NCBI GenBank assembly: GCA_004380135.1
Contig: QXCR01000128.1
Location: 20,351 to 84,350, forward strand
Direction: 5' to 3'
DNA: 64,000 nucleotides
Origin: Stemphylium vesicarium
Lineage: Eukaryota; Ascomycota; Dothideomycetes; Pleosporales; Pleosporaceae
In this document: in pieces, positions 46,148 to 55,785 of the stretch
How positions within the stretch are numbered: position 1 is the first letter of the stretch
Layout of the letters: every line of letters starts with the position of its first letter
Translations under genes and position numbers: made by a program
The notes under the pieces: model-generated
Database searches by the model: none
Told to the model about the DNA's origin: nothing
Seen by the model: only the letters and a program-made list of their open reading frames with translations

Positions 46148-47125
46148 ATGCTATTCGATATGTTCGGGCTTCTCGGCTCCCCCGTGTCTTCATCGCCTCT
46201 AGAGCAGGCGAAACTTCAGCTCCGGTCCAACGAACACCAAGTACTTCGTCTCCCTGACGCGCGGGCCATTGGCTTCGCGATGTATGGCTCTATAGACGCG
46301 TCTCACTCCGTCATATTTCTGTTCCATGGCCTACCGGGCTGCCGCCTGGTTGGACGCAGTTGGGATAGACTCTGCAAGGACATTGGGGCGCGCCTGATTA
46401 CCATCGATCGTCCTGGCTGTGGAGATTCAACGCTTGCCGAGAGAGGTCTTGTCGATTGGCCAAATGATGTACTGAGTAAAGCAGACCATCTTGAAATCGG
46501 CTGCTTCAGTGTATTGGGTGCCAGTGGGGGCGGTCCGTTCGCGCTGGCATGGGCGCGCTTCATCGCCAAGGAGAGACTGCGCAGTGTTGCCGTCGTATGT
46601 GGTATTGGCCCAATCGAAGCTTACGTTGAAACCTCTCCGTTTCTATGCTGGAACTTGATAGGGTTAATGCCATGGCTGCTGCGGCTAAGTATACGACACC
46701 TGTTCTTGCCCTACATCCTCATCCGCCACTACCTCACCAGAGACCCCGCTCGACTGAAACGCGTCCTCGAAGATCAAGCAAAGACGCCGAAGGAGAAGGC
46801 ACGAATTTGCGATGACAACAACAAAGACACTAATCTTGACGATGTTGTTGCGTCGCTACCGGAAGCTTTCAAACAAGGACCAGAAGGCTACGCACACGAC
46901 GGTATTGTTCTCACCAATCAGCGGGGGTTTGATCTCAAGGACATTGACGCCGAAAGAGTATGGCTAGTGCACGGAGACCAAGATGCACAGGCGCCAGTAA
47001 AGGCTGCGCAATGGATTGATGCCAAGTTGGGAGGCGGAAGGCTGAGGTTACTCGAGGGGATAACGCATTTCAGCATCTGGGAAGACCATTCGGAAGATAT
47101 TTTTCGGCAGCTCATGACTGCGTAG
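46148..47125 (+). CDS. Alpha/beta hydrolase fold protein
   Basis: An intronless frame of 325 residues. Seen: FLFHGLPGCRLVGRSWDRLC (oxyanion His-Gly and following helix), LITIDRPGCGDS, the nucleophile elbow LGASGGGPFALA with Ser126, an acid in VWLVHGDQDAQAPV and the catalytic His in GITHFSIWE close to the C-terminus. Order and spacing fit the classic alpha/beta hydrolase fold, and the DRPGCG motif is typical of the epoxide hydrolase/haloalkane dehalogenase-like branch. The substrate is unknown. There is no signal peptide, so it is probably cytosolic. An alternative start is the second Met (MFGLLG), four codons later. Confidence 0.82.
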   Translation: MLFDMFGLLGSPVSSSPLEQAKLQLRSNEHQVLRLPDARAIGFAMYGSIDASHSVIFLFHGLPGCRLVGRSWDRLCKDIGARLITIDRPGCGDSTLAERGLVDWPNDVLSKADHLEIGCFSVLGASGGGPFALAWARFIAKERLRSVAVVCGIGPIEAYVETSPFLCWNLIGLMPWLLRLSIRHLFLPYILIRHYLTRDPARLKRVLEDQAKTPKEKARICDDNNKDTNLDDVVASLPEAFKQGPEGYAHDGIVLTNQRGFDLKDIDAERVWLVHGDQDAQAPVKAAQWIDAKLGGGRLRLLEGITHFSIWEDHSEDIFRQLMTA

Positions 47126-47395
47126 ACGATTCGGTTAGCTGGGCCTAGCATCATTTGAACAATGGCAATTGTATAGGGGGCCTCAAACGCGGGCCGTAAG
47201 GCGCAGACGCTCGGGTGGGCTTTCCACCGCATCAGATCGGATTTGCGGATCTGATATCGGCTCCGGCAAGAAATTCAATGACTGCTTTTATCGAACTGCT
47301 GTTACCAATGTATAAGTATTGTACAATCGAATACTATGAAGCAATGTATATCATCAGCAAATCCACATCCTGAAAACGCATACCAAGAGTTCACA

Positions 47396-48445
47396 ATGTT
47401 TCTTACCACCCTCAACATCAAGCTTTTGACGCTCGTTCTCTTTACTGGTGTCGGATCAACGGTACCATACCATCGTTCTTCACTTGCTTGGGAAGTTCTT
47501 GAGGGTATCCCTTTGCTACCCCGCCAGGACCATACGACCGTTTTCGTTCCCCCCTCAACCATCGCCATTTCGGGTGGCGTCAGCCCTTCCAACTCATACT
47601 TTCCCCCTGTGTATACGACATCGTGGATGCATTTCTACTCCATCAGCAATAATAGCTGGTCTACAAGATCCAATATGCCCCGAGAACTTAACTACGCCGA
47701 CGCCGCCGTCGTTGGCGGAAAGATATATGTTTTAGGTGGTTTGGCGGAGACAAGCGTAGGCCAAAGAGCATGGCATTCGGTAGCGGATTCTTGGGTTCAC
47801 GAGGCTTCTACAGATTCCTGGGGAACGTTACCTGGGGTATTGACAGGAGAAGAGAGAGGTGCAGCCGTGGGTGTCTACCATGAGAAGATATACCTAGCCG
47901 CTGGAGTGAGCGAGCTCGAACCGTTTCCCAACAGTATCCAGCGAAGTGTCTCAGTTGTGTCCGTCTTCGATACCAAGACGCGAACCTGGGCTTCCATTCC
48001 CGATGCGGCAAAGCATGTCCCGGAGGCGCGGGATCACGCTGGTGCCGCTGTTGTGGAGTCGAAGATGTATGTTCTTGGTGGACGCCGTGATGGACCCGAA
48101 AACGCACGCGACACAGTATTCATCCTCGATCTGTGCAGACTCGAGAACGGATGGAAGATCTGTTCCGCACGAATGCCAACGCCGCGCGGTGGTTTGGCTG
48201 CTGGTGTCATTGGAGAGAAGGTGTATGTCCTGGGTGGTGAAGGCCATGTGTAGGTTGAGTCTGGAGTCTTCAACCAACTAGAGGCGTATGACACCAGAAA
48301 AGACTCGTGGGAGAGCATTGGGAAGATGAGAGTTCCGAGACACGGAACGAGTGCAGTGGGTGTTGGTGGAAAGGTGTATGTTCCCGGCGGAGGAGTGAGT
48401 CAAGGTGGGGCACCGGTCGCCGTGTTTGACACTGTTGTGCTCTGA
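47396..48445 (+). pseudogene. Secreted kelch-repeat (beta-propeller) protein with in-frame TAG
   Basis: The start at 47396 (MFLTTLNIKLLTLVLFTGVG) gives a signal peptide; an ATG at 47336 would add 20 hydrophilic residues. Kelch repeats follow: AAVVGGKIYVLGGLAE, AAVGVYHEKIYLAAG, AAVVESKMYVLGGRRDG, AAGVIGEKVYVLGGEGHV. TAG at 48251-48253 then interrupts, but the frame runs on with VESGVFNQLEAYDTRKDSWE and another repeat (SAVGVGGKVYVPGGG) to TGA at 48443-48445. The stop thus removes the last repeat or two, which probably prevents closing of the propeller. The only GT-AG pair around the stop would leave a 34-nt intron and cut the repeat, so splicing is unlikely to rescue it. Function of the secreted kelch protein is unknown. 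Confidence 0.7.
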
Positions 48446-50031
48446 GTACGACACATGGCATGAGGTCTCCGACCCTGGGATGCGGGTCAGTTTTCGTTCA
48501 CCCTGGCTGTGTTTTGTGTTGAAAATCTCGATGGCAAAACCCTGGTGATCGCCAAGGCTAGAGCCAATCGCGAACATCGATGGAAAGACGATTTTGCTCC
48601 TGCTTCGTCTTTCAACATCTGTCACCGCGGCGCAATAGCTAGCCACGGGAAGTGTCAGCATATGAAAGAGGCCAGCATCCTGCATGCTACAGGACTCACA
48701 TAAGCAAGAGAAATGAATAGTGTTTGGAGGCTCTGTGAAACATCCGCCCGGCAAAATGACATAACAGGCTGAACTCCGCTGACATCCGCCACGGAGAAAG
48801 CTGCTATGTTCGTGCACCCACGTCTGTTTCATGATCCTTAGGCGATGCATCTGTGCTCTTCGGAATCTACGCTGTTGGCAATTGTGATGAAGCGGTGTGA
48901 TGGATCATGAATCTCGGAGACGCACCCGTCGACTAGAAATTGCGGCAGCGGCAGTGCAGCATCGACTTTACATTACGTCAGTAACGAGGGATTTGAATTT
49001 TGCGATAGTCGTGATGGTGCATCGCGATATGTGCAGTCATCGGTAGTGGATAGAAGAGGTGTGCTAGGCTCGGGGGATCTTAGTGCGCCGGAGCGACTGC
49101 ATAGGTAGCAATCAGCGAACACCGTCTGGTGTTGATCGCGACAAAGTTGCGACTATAACCATAGCTCTACGACGAGTATATGCGCGATGGTGATCTTTGC
49201 GGGGGTGGTAGCCGGAAGAAGCAGGAGACAGCTGGGTGTGCTAGGCGTAGAGTCCCTAGTGGGGGGCTGATTCAGCGCTATGTATGGAAAAAAGGGACCT
49301 CGGGATCCACACTGCACACCACGTGCATGTCAACTGCCGCGTCTTCCATTTCTGCGTGCTGAATACGTAACAATATGAATGTTCTTCACCGAAACCTCTG
49401 CCAGCTGCCGCGATGCGACGTGCTTGGTGGAACCTCTCGAAATTGCGGTGCGCCACAAACACAGACCCCGGGCTGGGCTCGTTTCAAGCGAGCCCTCCAG
49501 GGCTTGCCGCACCCACCATTCACTTAGCCACATGCGTATCCACATCCGGGGCTACTGTGGCGTGCACCAACAACTGCACAATCTCGACCCGGTGACATTC
49601 CGGCACCCTTGCAACCCGTGCCTACCGGAACCCACCTATGCATTTTAACCTTACACGATGCCACCATTCACAGCCTGCGGGAGCCCTGCTGGATATGAAA
49701 CGCCGTCTTGTCCCCCTCAAACTAGATTGCTTGGAATATGCAGGTCTAGACAGTGGTAGTCGAAATTCTCCGTACCGGCTCCTCCATGCACGTACCGAAT
49801 ATCGTGTTTCCACCATTCACAGAATAGACCAAGGGCGGCGTGGTCAATCTCATTTCTCCACCCCATTCCATGCCAAAGTTTCCGGAAGGGTCCGCTTTTC
49901 TGACATGCTTTCACGGTAGGAATGTACCACCGGTAATATATAGGGTGTACCATGACCGCGTTGATTCTACATCCATCAGCCCTTGCTTCCGTTCTTTTCC
50001 ACTTTTCTCATCTTCCGAACCGGCGGCCAAG
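48446..50031. other. Long intergenic region
   Basis: About 1.6 kb with no gene that I can support. It includes the promoter of the arabinanase gene. Confidence 0.5.
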
Positions 50032-51045
50032 ATGCGTTATTCTCTCGTTGCTTCACTGCTTTCAGCTGCGACTGCCGTCTATGGCTATGCCGACCCCATG
50101 TCATGCACGGGTGTTTGCAACAACGCCCATGACCCGGCCCTTATCCGCCGCGCCGATGGTACATACTACCGTTTCTCAACTGGTGGCAAGATTGCCATTC
50201 ATAGCGCGCCTTCAATCACTGGGCCGTGGAGTTACAAGGGTGCAGCCATTCCCGCCGGTTCCAAGATAAACCTGGCCGGTAAAGATGATCTATGGGTATA
50301 ATTTAATCCGATGTTTCGTCTTCTGATATTAAGCTAATTCACAGTCAAGGCCCCTGACGTCACCCTAGTCGGCGACACTTACTATCTCTACTACAGCGTC
50401 TCTTCTTTCGGTGTACAAAACTCGGCCATCGGTGTCGCAACCAGCAAGGATTTGGACACCTGGACCGACCACGGCGCGACCGGTATCCAATCGAGCGCTG
50501 GCAAGAACTACAACGCCATCGACGGAGCCCTTTACTGGGATGGTTCCAAGTTCGTCATGTCCTTCGGGTCATTCTGGCAGGACCTCTTCGTTATGAACAT
50601 GGCAAACCCACCACTCAAGACCAGCTCGTCAGCCGTGACCAACATTGCGTTCAAGCCTGAGGGTACCCATGCTCAGGAAGCACCGTTCATTGCTCTGAAC
50701 GGCAACTACCACTACCTCTTCTTCTCTGCTGGCAAGTGCTGTGGTTTCGACACAGACAGACCAGCTCCCGGCGAGGAGTACAAGATCCAGGTCTGCAGGT
50801 CTACCAGTGCAACTGGCGGCTTCGTCGACAAGAACGGCGTCGACTGCACCAAGGGTGGCGGAACCACCGTCTTGGAATCCCACGGCTGGGTCTACGGCCC
50901 TGGTGGCCAGGGTGTTTACTACGACCCCAAGTTGGGCCCTGTGCTCTACTACCACTACGTTGATACCCGCATTGGTTACGGTGACGGACAGAAGAAGTTC
51001 GGTATCAACAAAATCGACTTTTCAAGTGGGTGGCCTGTGGTGTAA
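50032..51045 (+). CDS. abnA: Secreted GH43 arabinan endo-1,5-alpha-L-arabinosidase
   Basis: Exons 50032-50295 and 50350-51045 give 319 residues, the usual length of fungal endo-arabinanases. The protein starts with a signal peptide (MRYSLVASLLSAATAVYG). GH43 marks: NNAHDPALIRRADGTYYRFS with the general-base Asp34; the splice junction gives DDLWAPDVTLVGDTYYLYYS with the second Asp; NAIDGALYWDG; and THAQEAPFIALNGNYHYLFF with the acid Glu. The acceptor must be the AG at 50348-50349; using the more obvious CAG six bases earlier breaks the frame. The enzyme cuts the arabinan side chains of plant pectin, pointing to plant cell-wall use. Confidence 0.93.
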
Positions 51046-51225
51046 ATTTCTGCCAAACGCGGATCTTCTGCTCACTTTGGGCACTTTCTTGTCTATATCT
51101 TCCCGTACATACAAACAAAAATTCACTTTCATCATCAGGCCGGGTCACATGGCTACGTAAACAGGCCTGCATTCTGTGTGTGAAGCGTCTCAGCACTTGA
51201 ACATTATGATCATGCATTGCTCACC

Positions 51226-51233
51226 GGTTTGAG
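51226..51233 (+). repeat. Left 8-bp target-site duplication of the MITE
   Basis: ggtttgag, repeated exactly at 51373-51380 on the other side of the element. Confidence 0.9.
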
Positions 51234-51372
51234 CAGAGTTGGCAACAATCAATCAAATCAATCAAGTTTGCTTGAGACAGACCACTCTAGTGTCCGTGCA
51301 CAATTGGCACAGACCAGAAGGTGGTCTGTCTCAAGCAAACTTGATTGATTTGATTGATTGTTGCCAACTCTG
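51234..51372. mobile_element. 139-bp hAT-type MITE with perfect 52-bp terminal inverted repeats
   Basis: The left arm 51234-51285 and right arm 51321-51372 are exact reverse complements over 52 bp and enclose a 35-bp centre. The ends begin CAGAGTTGGCAAC, the CAGNGTTGG-type end of hAT transposons. The element is flanked on both sides by the identical 8-bp direct repeat ggtttgag (51226-51233 and 51373-51380), the target-site length of hAT elements. There is no coding capacity, so it depends on a transposase elsewhere. Perfect arms suggest a young insertion. Confidence 0.93.
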
Positions 51373-51380
51373 GGTTTGAG
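51373..51380 (+). repeat. Right 8-bp target-site duplication of the MITE
   Basis: ggtttgag, matching the copy at 51226-51233. Confidence 0.9.
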
Positions 51381-51423
51381 AAAACAAGCAACTTCGTGTT
51401 GTTGAGAATGCAGGCTAACAGAC

Positions 51424-52020
51424 TCAGCCGCCATCGACGTTGGAGATTGCTCCTGTAACAAACGCCGCTTTTCCGCTTAACAGAAACCCAATGACATTAG
51501 CTACTCCAATAAGTTTATCACACCGCGTCTGCGGTGTAATCTGCAGTCCACGCTTGATATCGGCTTGATCTTCCCAATCAGACATTGGTGTGTTCATCGA
51601 TCCTGCTTTGAGATGCTAGCCTCTCGACCATACAATGTTGTGCTAGAAAGCCTACCTGGTACGACACAGGTCACCACGATTATTTGATTTTCCTTTGCTG
51701 CGGTTCGACAAACCAATCACTTCGGCCTTCCTGGCGCAATGATCAGCACTGCCAGGTGCCCGGAATTGGCCAGACACCCTGGCTGCAGAGACCCAAACGT
51801 CCAGATAGACCGGTCTCAATCTTTCAAATGACTCGGGACGACTTGCAATGCTAGCAATCACGTCATCACCCTGAGTTGCGCTCTGGGACAGTTGTACAAT
51901 CCTCTTGTGTTGACGGCAAACAAGGCATCCCAATCCTCGTCTGGGACATCGATTACCGACCTTGCTTTCGTGATCATGCCAAGCATGTTCTTTGTGCCGT
52001 TCAGGTTCCCAGATTTGCCG
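51424..52020 (-). pseudogene. Relic of a short-chain dehydrogenase
   Basis: Reading the minus strand leftwards there are SDR pieces in the right order but different frames. First comes VIDVPDEDWDALFAVNTRG with LYNCPRAQLRVM. Next is the helix AEVIGLS, whose continuation AAKENQIIVVTCVVPG needs a frame change. Last is GVANVIGFLLSGKAAFVTGA with ISNVDGG at the end, a typical SDR C-terminus. The N-terminal TGxxxGIG motif and the catalytic Tyr/Lys part are missing or unrecognisable. The gene is dead. It lies about 50 bp from the MITE. Confidence 0.6.
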
Positions 52021-52628
52021 ACTGCTGAGTCAGTTCACGCTTTGAATTTCTTGCTACTGCGAGCTTTCAGGACGCAATAGATGTGCTTTGCGCCCCTTGC
52101 TAAATAAGTGGTATCGTGCATTCTATCGTAAATACAGAACCACATTGAAATCTACCGAACATCAGCGAGCAAGGCGCCTAGGACCCATGGAAGAAGACCT
52201 TCAACTGAGCTAGTATTGGGGGTTATATTACGACCACCGACTCAATACTCAAGACTTGCATATTAAGGCCCGTGGACCCCTCAAATCCTTTACGCCACCC
52301 CCGGTATAGGGCGTAAAAGAACAAGAATTAGTAAATTTTCTTATCGAGCTCTGGACTGAATGTATCGATAGCTTGAGCCCTAGGTAGGCCTGTCCTTCAA
52401 GGAAGGTGTATACAACAATGTGATGGTCGCGTACAGCTTGGCGATTTGTGGGCTAAAGATTCTGATTAGTTGGCTCGTAAAAGCACGTGATGATATCGGC
52501 TTCGTGATGTCATGATTGGCTGCGGGCATTTCAGGCACTCCATCATATCTCTGTCGCGTACGCACGCGTTCTCATCATGTACTTATACACGCCAACTGCT
52601 GACTTTCGCAGGCCAGATTCCATCAAGC
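52021..52628. other. Intergenic
   Basis: Between the SDR relic and the Zn2Cys6 relic. No gene seen. Confidence 0.45.
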
Positions 52629-54520
52629 ATGTTGTCTGGTGGTGCGCCTGCTCGATTGCGAAAGCGTAGTTCCAAAGTGAAGACGGGCTGCCGGACTTGC
52701 AAGTAAGCGGCGAATCCATCGCCATGTGAACAAGGTCAGACTGATAGCCTCCAGAGCGCGACGCCTCAAGTATGACGAGTTCAAGCTAGCATGTCTTAAG
52801 TGAGCATCGGCATCCATCCACGCGGAGTGCCCTGCCAGACTAACATGAATAGATGTACTAGTACCGGCCGCAAGTGCGAGGGCTGTGCAACAAGCGGCAG
52901 GAACTTCAAGGTCCATGTCTGGGATCACATCCAGGCTTCCGGGCCCCAAAACGTCATATCCACTTTCAGCGGTCTTGGAGATGGCGCACGCTTTCTGGAA
53001 TTTTATTATCACTGCGCCCGCCCTACGCTATCAACTAATTTTGACAAAGAGTTCCTGTCTCGCATAGCGCTTCAGATGGTGTACTCAGAACCTGCTGTGC
53101 GCCATACATTGGTAGTCTTGGGTGCACTCTGCCAAACTGAGCCTGGCGATATGAAGCATGCTTGCTTAAGATTCGTTTACAAAGGCCCTCGTAAGTTCCT
53201 GCTGTCTCATTATAACATGTCTTTCAGATGCTTAGTTGATCGAATGAGCGAGGCGAGTTACTCGTCTGAGCTCGGACTCGTCCTCTGTTTTCTGTTTGTT
53301 TGCATCGAATGCCTTCAAGGCAACTATCACACCGGTCTTACGCACCTGAGCAACGGCTTCAGACTCATAAACGCACACCGAAGGGGGCTAACTGGGTTCG
53401 GAAACTTCTCACCAGGGATCGATCTTCCTCAGATGGCACCAAATGGTTCAAGGCCTATGCAGACTTCGATCGAAGAGACGGTGATACCAATCTTTACCCG
53501 TGGCATAGCGCAAGCTTTGTTGTATGGGGTCCAGGCTCAAGATCAAATGGAGATACCATGCACCATGCCAGCGATGTACTGTCATATGCGATTCCATAGC
53601 CTATCGGAAGCGCAGCAGGTCTACTTCGAGCTACGGAACGCAACCATAATTCATCTGTATACCATGGGTCGTAAAGTGATCAGCCAACAGGAGCCTACCA
53701 CTAGTGACTGTCAAAAAAGAACAATCTTCTGGCGTGCTATCAATTCTGGCATGACAGTATGCGACGTTTTCAACACCACAACAAGTTTTCTGTTCAAGAG
53801 TGCACTGCTTCCAGCGCACTCAAAGCTTCCTATCACACTACTTTTGTTCATGTCCCATGTTCAGCAGGCGTTATTGAGAAAACGTATGACGCTTATCTGG
53901 ATCACTTCAAAGAGACGGTACATTACGCCCAAGTAGTCATCGATGCCACACCGCCTGTCAGCGCCAAGGCAGCTCATTTCGCCCTTGATATCGCGATAGT
54001 CCCGCAATTGTATTTCGTCGCAATACGGTGCCGTTTGTAGAAGTGTAAGCAGTGAGAGAAGAGTGTCATATATAAGCTGATGTCTCTTCTTCTGTGTAGC
54101 TGTCGTAGTAGCCTTATATAGGGCTATTACGATGATCTGTTTACATGACGTATCGATGATCGCGACAAGCGCAGCAGGTGCTGCTCAAGAGCAGGAGAAA
54201 CCATCTCTCCACCACGTGGCACACGAATGTCCCTACCTCATAAACCGTCACACCGTTGCCCTACTACTCGCCGCGCGGCAGTTGCCCTTCTGGAACGGAA
54301 TCCGGCCCGCGAAGACCTTTGGGGTGCGCATCAATACGCCGTAGTGTCCAAGCGAGCGATCGAATTGGAAGAAACCGCAGTCGAACCTATTACTGGCTGG
54401 CCGGTCGAGCAGACAAGGCTCTGGAGCTGCACTGTCAAAACCGGAATAGATAACAGTGATGGATTCTGGGTGGAGTTCATACCGGCACGATGGATAGGGG
54501 TTCTCTCTGCCAGCGTAGGC
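52629..54520 (+). pseudogene. Zn2Cys6 fungal transcription factor, broken and interrupted
   Basis: Exons 52629-52702, 52755-52799 and 52853 onward join to the zinc cluster: KTGCRTCKARRLKYDE, then FKLACLKCTSTGRKCEG. The third zinc ligand, normally Cys in RLKCDE, is Tyr here, and the usual KPAC is KLAC. The regulatory region continues in one frame to about 53820 (FLEFYYHCARPTLSTNF is typical). Then a one-base shift moves coding to the frame with AYLDHFKETVHYAQVVIDAT and IVPQLYFVAIRCR, which stops at 54040. About 230 bp later the family's C-terminus resumes (RRAAVALLERNPAREDLWGA, then ELEETAVEPITGWPVEQTRL). So there is a damaged DNA-binding domain, a frameshift and an insertion. Endpoint approximate. 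Confidence 0.7.
54044..54167 (+). repeat. Possible solo LTR or other insertion in the Zn2Cys6 relic
   Basis: The roughly 230 bp that separate the two halves of the C-terminal domain contain a TG...CA-bounded stretch with a TATA-like tatataag and a second tatata. This recalls a small LTR, but I found no target-site duplication, so the boundaries and nature are uncertain. Confidence 0.25.
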
Positions 54521-54593
54521 CAGAAGATCATGCACGAGTATCTTGTCTTATGGGAACGGAATGGAACAACGTGTGCATCTCAAGCTGCAGTCT

Positions 54594-55004
54594 TCATGTC
54601 TTCCGTGGGCACGATTCTTTACGTTCGTTCTCTTTCATTTCCACTCGTGGGCATAGCTCAAAGTAAGGGTTTGTTTTTGCAAGCATTTTGAAAAAATCCG
54701 CTACCGTCACTAATAGGCACAAGTGGATGTTGAGCACAGATGGTCCTGCACGGTTCGGCCTGTCTTCGGAGTAACATGTCAGCACACCCAAACTACCAAC
54801 CCCGACTTTCTTCGGACCTGTGCACATAAAGTTCTTGCAGCACTTGTCTTGCGCTGATATCGGGCTTATCGGACATGTGTTACTTGGCTTCGTCATAAGA
54901 TGGTTATTTCCAACACAGCCCCTTGATGCTTGATAATCCTCGGCACGACAAGCCGCCGAAGCTGCTAAACCCCAGCAGAGCAATAAATACAACTGTAGTC
55001 GCAT
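54594..55004 (-). CDS. Small Cys-rich secreted protein candidate
   Basis: The minus-strand frame of 136 codons begins MRLQLYLLLCWGLAASAAC, a convincing signal peptide with cleavage near ASA. The mature part to about residue 77 carries seven cysteines, among them SAQDKCCKNFMCTG and VLTCYSEDR, a density typical of fungal small secreted proteins. No known family is recognised. The C-terminal 55 residues look less protein-like, so an unrecognised intron may follow about residue 85. Only 73 bp separate this start from the divergent secreted-protein gene at 55078, and a TATA-like motif of that gene touches this ATG, which is a reason for caution. Confidence 0.4.
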   Translation of the reverse strand: MRLQLYLLLCWGLAASAACRAEDYQASRGCVGNNHLMTKPSNTCPISPISAQDKCCKNFMCTGPKKVGVGSLGVLTCYSEDRPNRAGPSVLNIHLCLLVTVADFFKMLAKTNPYFELCPRVEMKENERKESCPRKT

Positions 55005-55005
55005 G

Positions 55006-55014
55006 TATAAATAT
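55006..55014 (+). promoter_or_regulatory. TATA box for the NTF2-like secreted-protein gene
   Basis: tataaatat lies about 70 bp before the ATG at 55078, a usual spacing for a TATA-driven gene with a short leader. Confidence 0.4.
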
Positions 55015-55077
55015 AGCTAGCACAAAGAATCAGTGGGGTACCTATAAGAAATCAAGATTGTTTCGGAGTACATCAGC

Positions 55078-55785
55078 ATGCAGTTCCTTACGACGATCCT
55101 TCCTGTTGGAGCATTCCTGCTACCTACAGTAAACGCGATCAACATGACCTTCTATAACCCACAGTGTGGAGTTGATTATGCTTTTGGTCCGTTCTACGAA
55201 GAGTACACTTTCCCTTTCACTCAACGTTCCCGTCCCATACCTCGTTAACACAATGATAGGCTTCTCTTCCAAGCAGAGACCCCTACGTCAGGATCCAACT
55301 TCACAGACTTCTTTACCACGGACGGTACTCTAGCTGTATTGAACAACACTGCATCAGGTATTGAAGATGTTGGAACACTGATGGATGCCATGCTTCCGGA
55401 TGATGGCTCGGTTATTTGGAACGCAAGTTGCTCCCGTCTAGAACGGTACACAAAACAAAAGCTAACGTGGATGGCTACCATGTAGCACTACCCAAACATC
55501 ACGCTTGTGACCAATGAAACGGATAAAGATAAGACTTATCAGCTCGATGGTATCCTGCACATCATCGTGGCAGGCGATTGTGCGACAACTTAGTACGCGT
55601 ATTCTTCTGAGAGACCCGTGCACGCTAGTGATTCTAACACTGGATCCAGCTTCTCGACCCAATTCACGGTAACGAAGAATTTGACGACCGGCATCCCAAA
55701 CTTGCACGCTCATTCTGGAAGCTTGGTTGAATACAATGGTTTCCGTGTTGATGCCTCAGAGGACCCGTGTTTCCCGCCATATTAG
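55078..55785 (+). CDS. Secreted NTF2/SnoaL-like fold protein of unknown function
   Basis: Exons 55078-55202, 55260-55422, 55486-55592 and 55650-55785 give 176 residues. A signal peptide (MQFLTTILPVGAFLLPTVNA) precedes INMTFYNPQCG. The rest shows the pattern of small fungal NTF2-like proteins: FYEELLFQAETPTSGSNFTD with FFTTDGTLAVLNN, then WNHYPNITLVTNET, KTYQLDGILHIIVAGDC, and a last strand region with FSTQFTVTKNL. Several NxT/NxS sites fit a secreted glycoprotein. The second intron needs a GC donor (GCAAGT at 55423), which joins WN to HYPN in phase 0; a GT donor would give an out-of-phase product. The call to NTF2-like is from the alternating strand pattern and is moderate. Confidence 0.7.

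Noticed and set aside
48240..48290. 34-nt GT-AG intron removing the TAG of the kelch gene
   Set aside because: Shorter than any credible fungal intron and it would delete part of a repeat.
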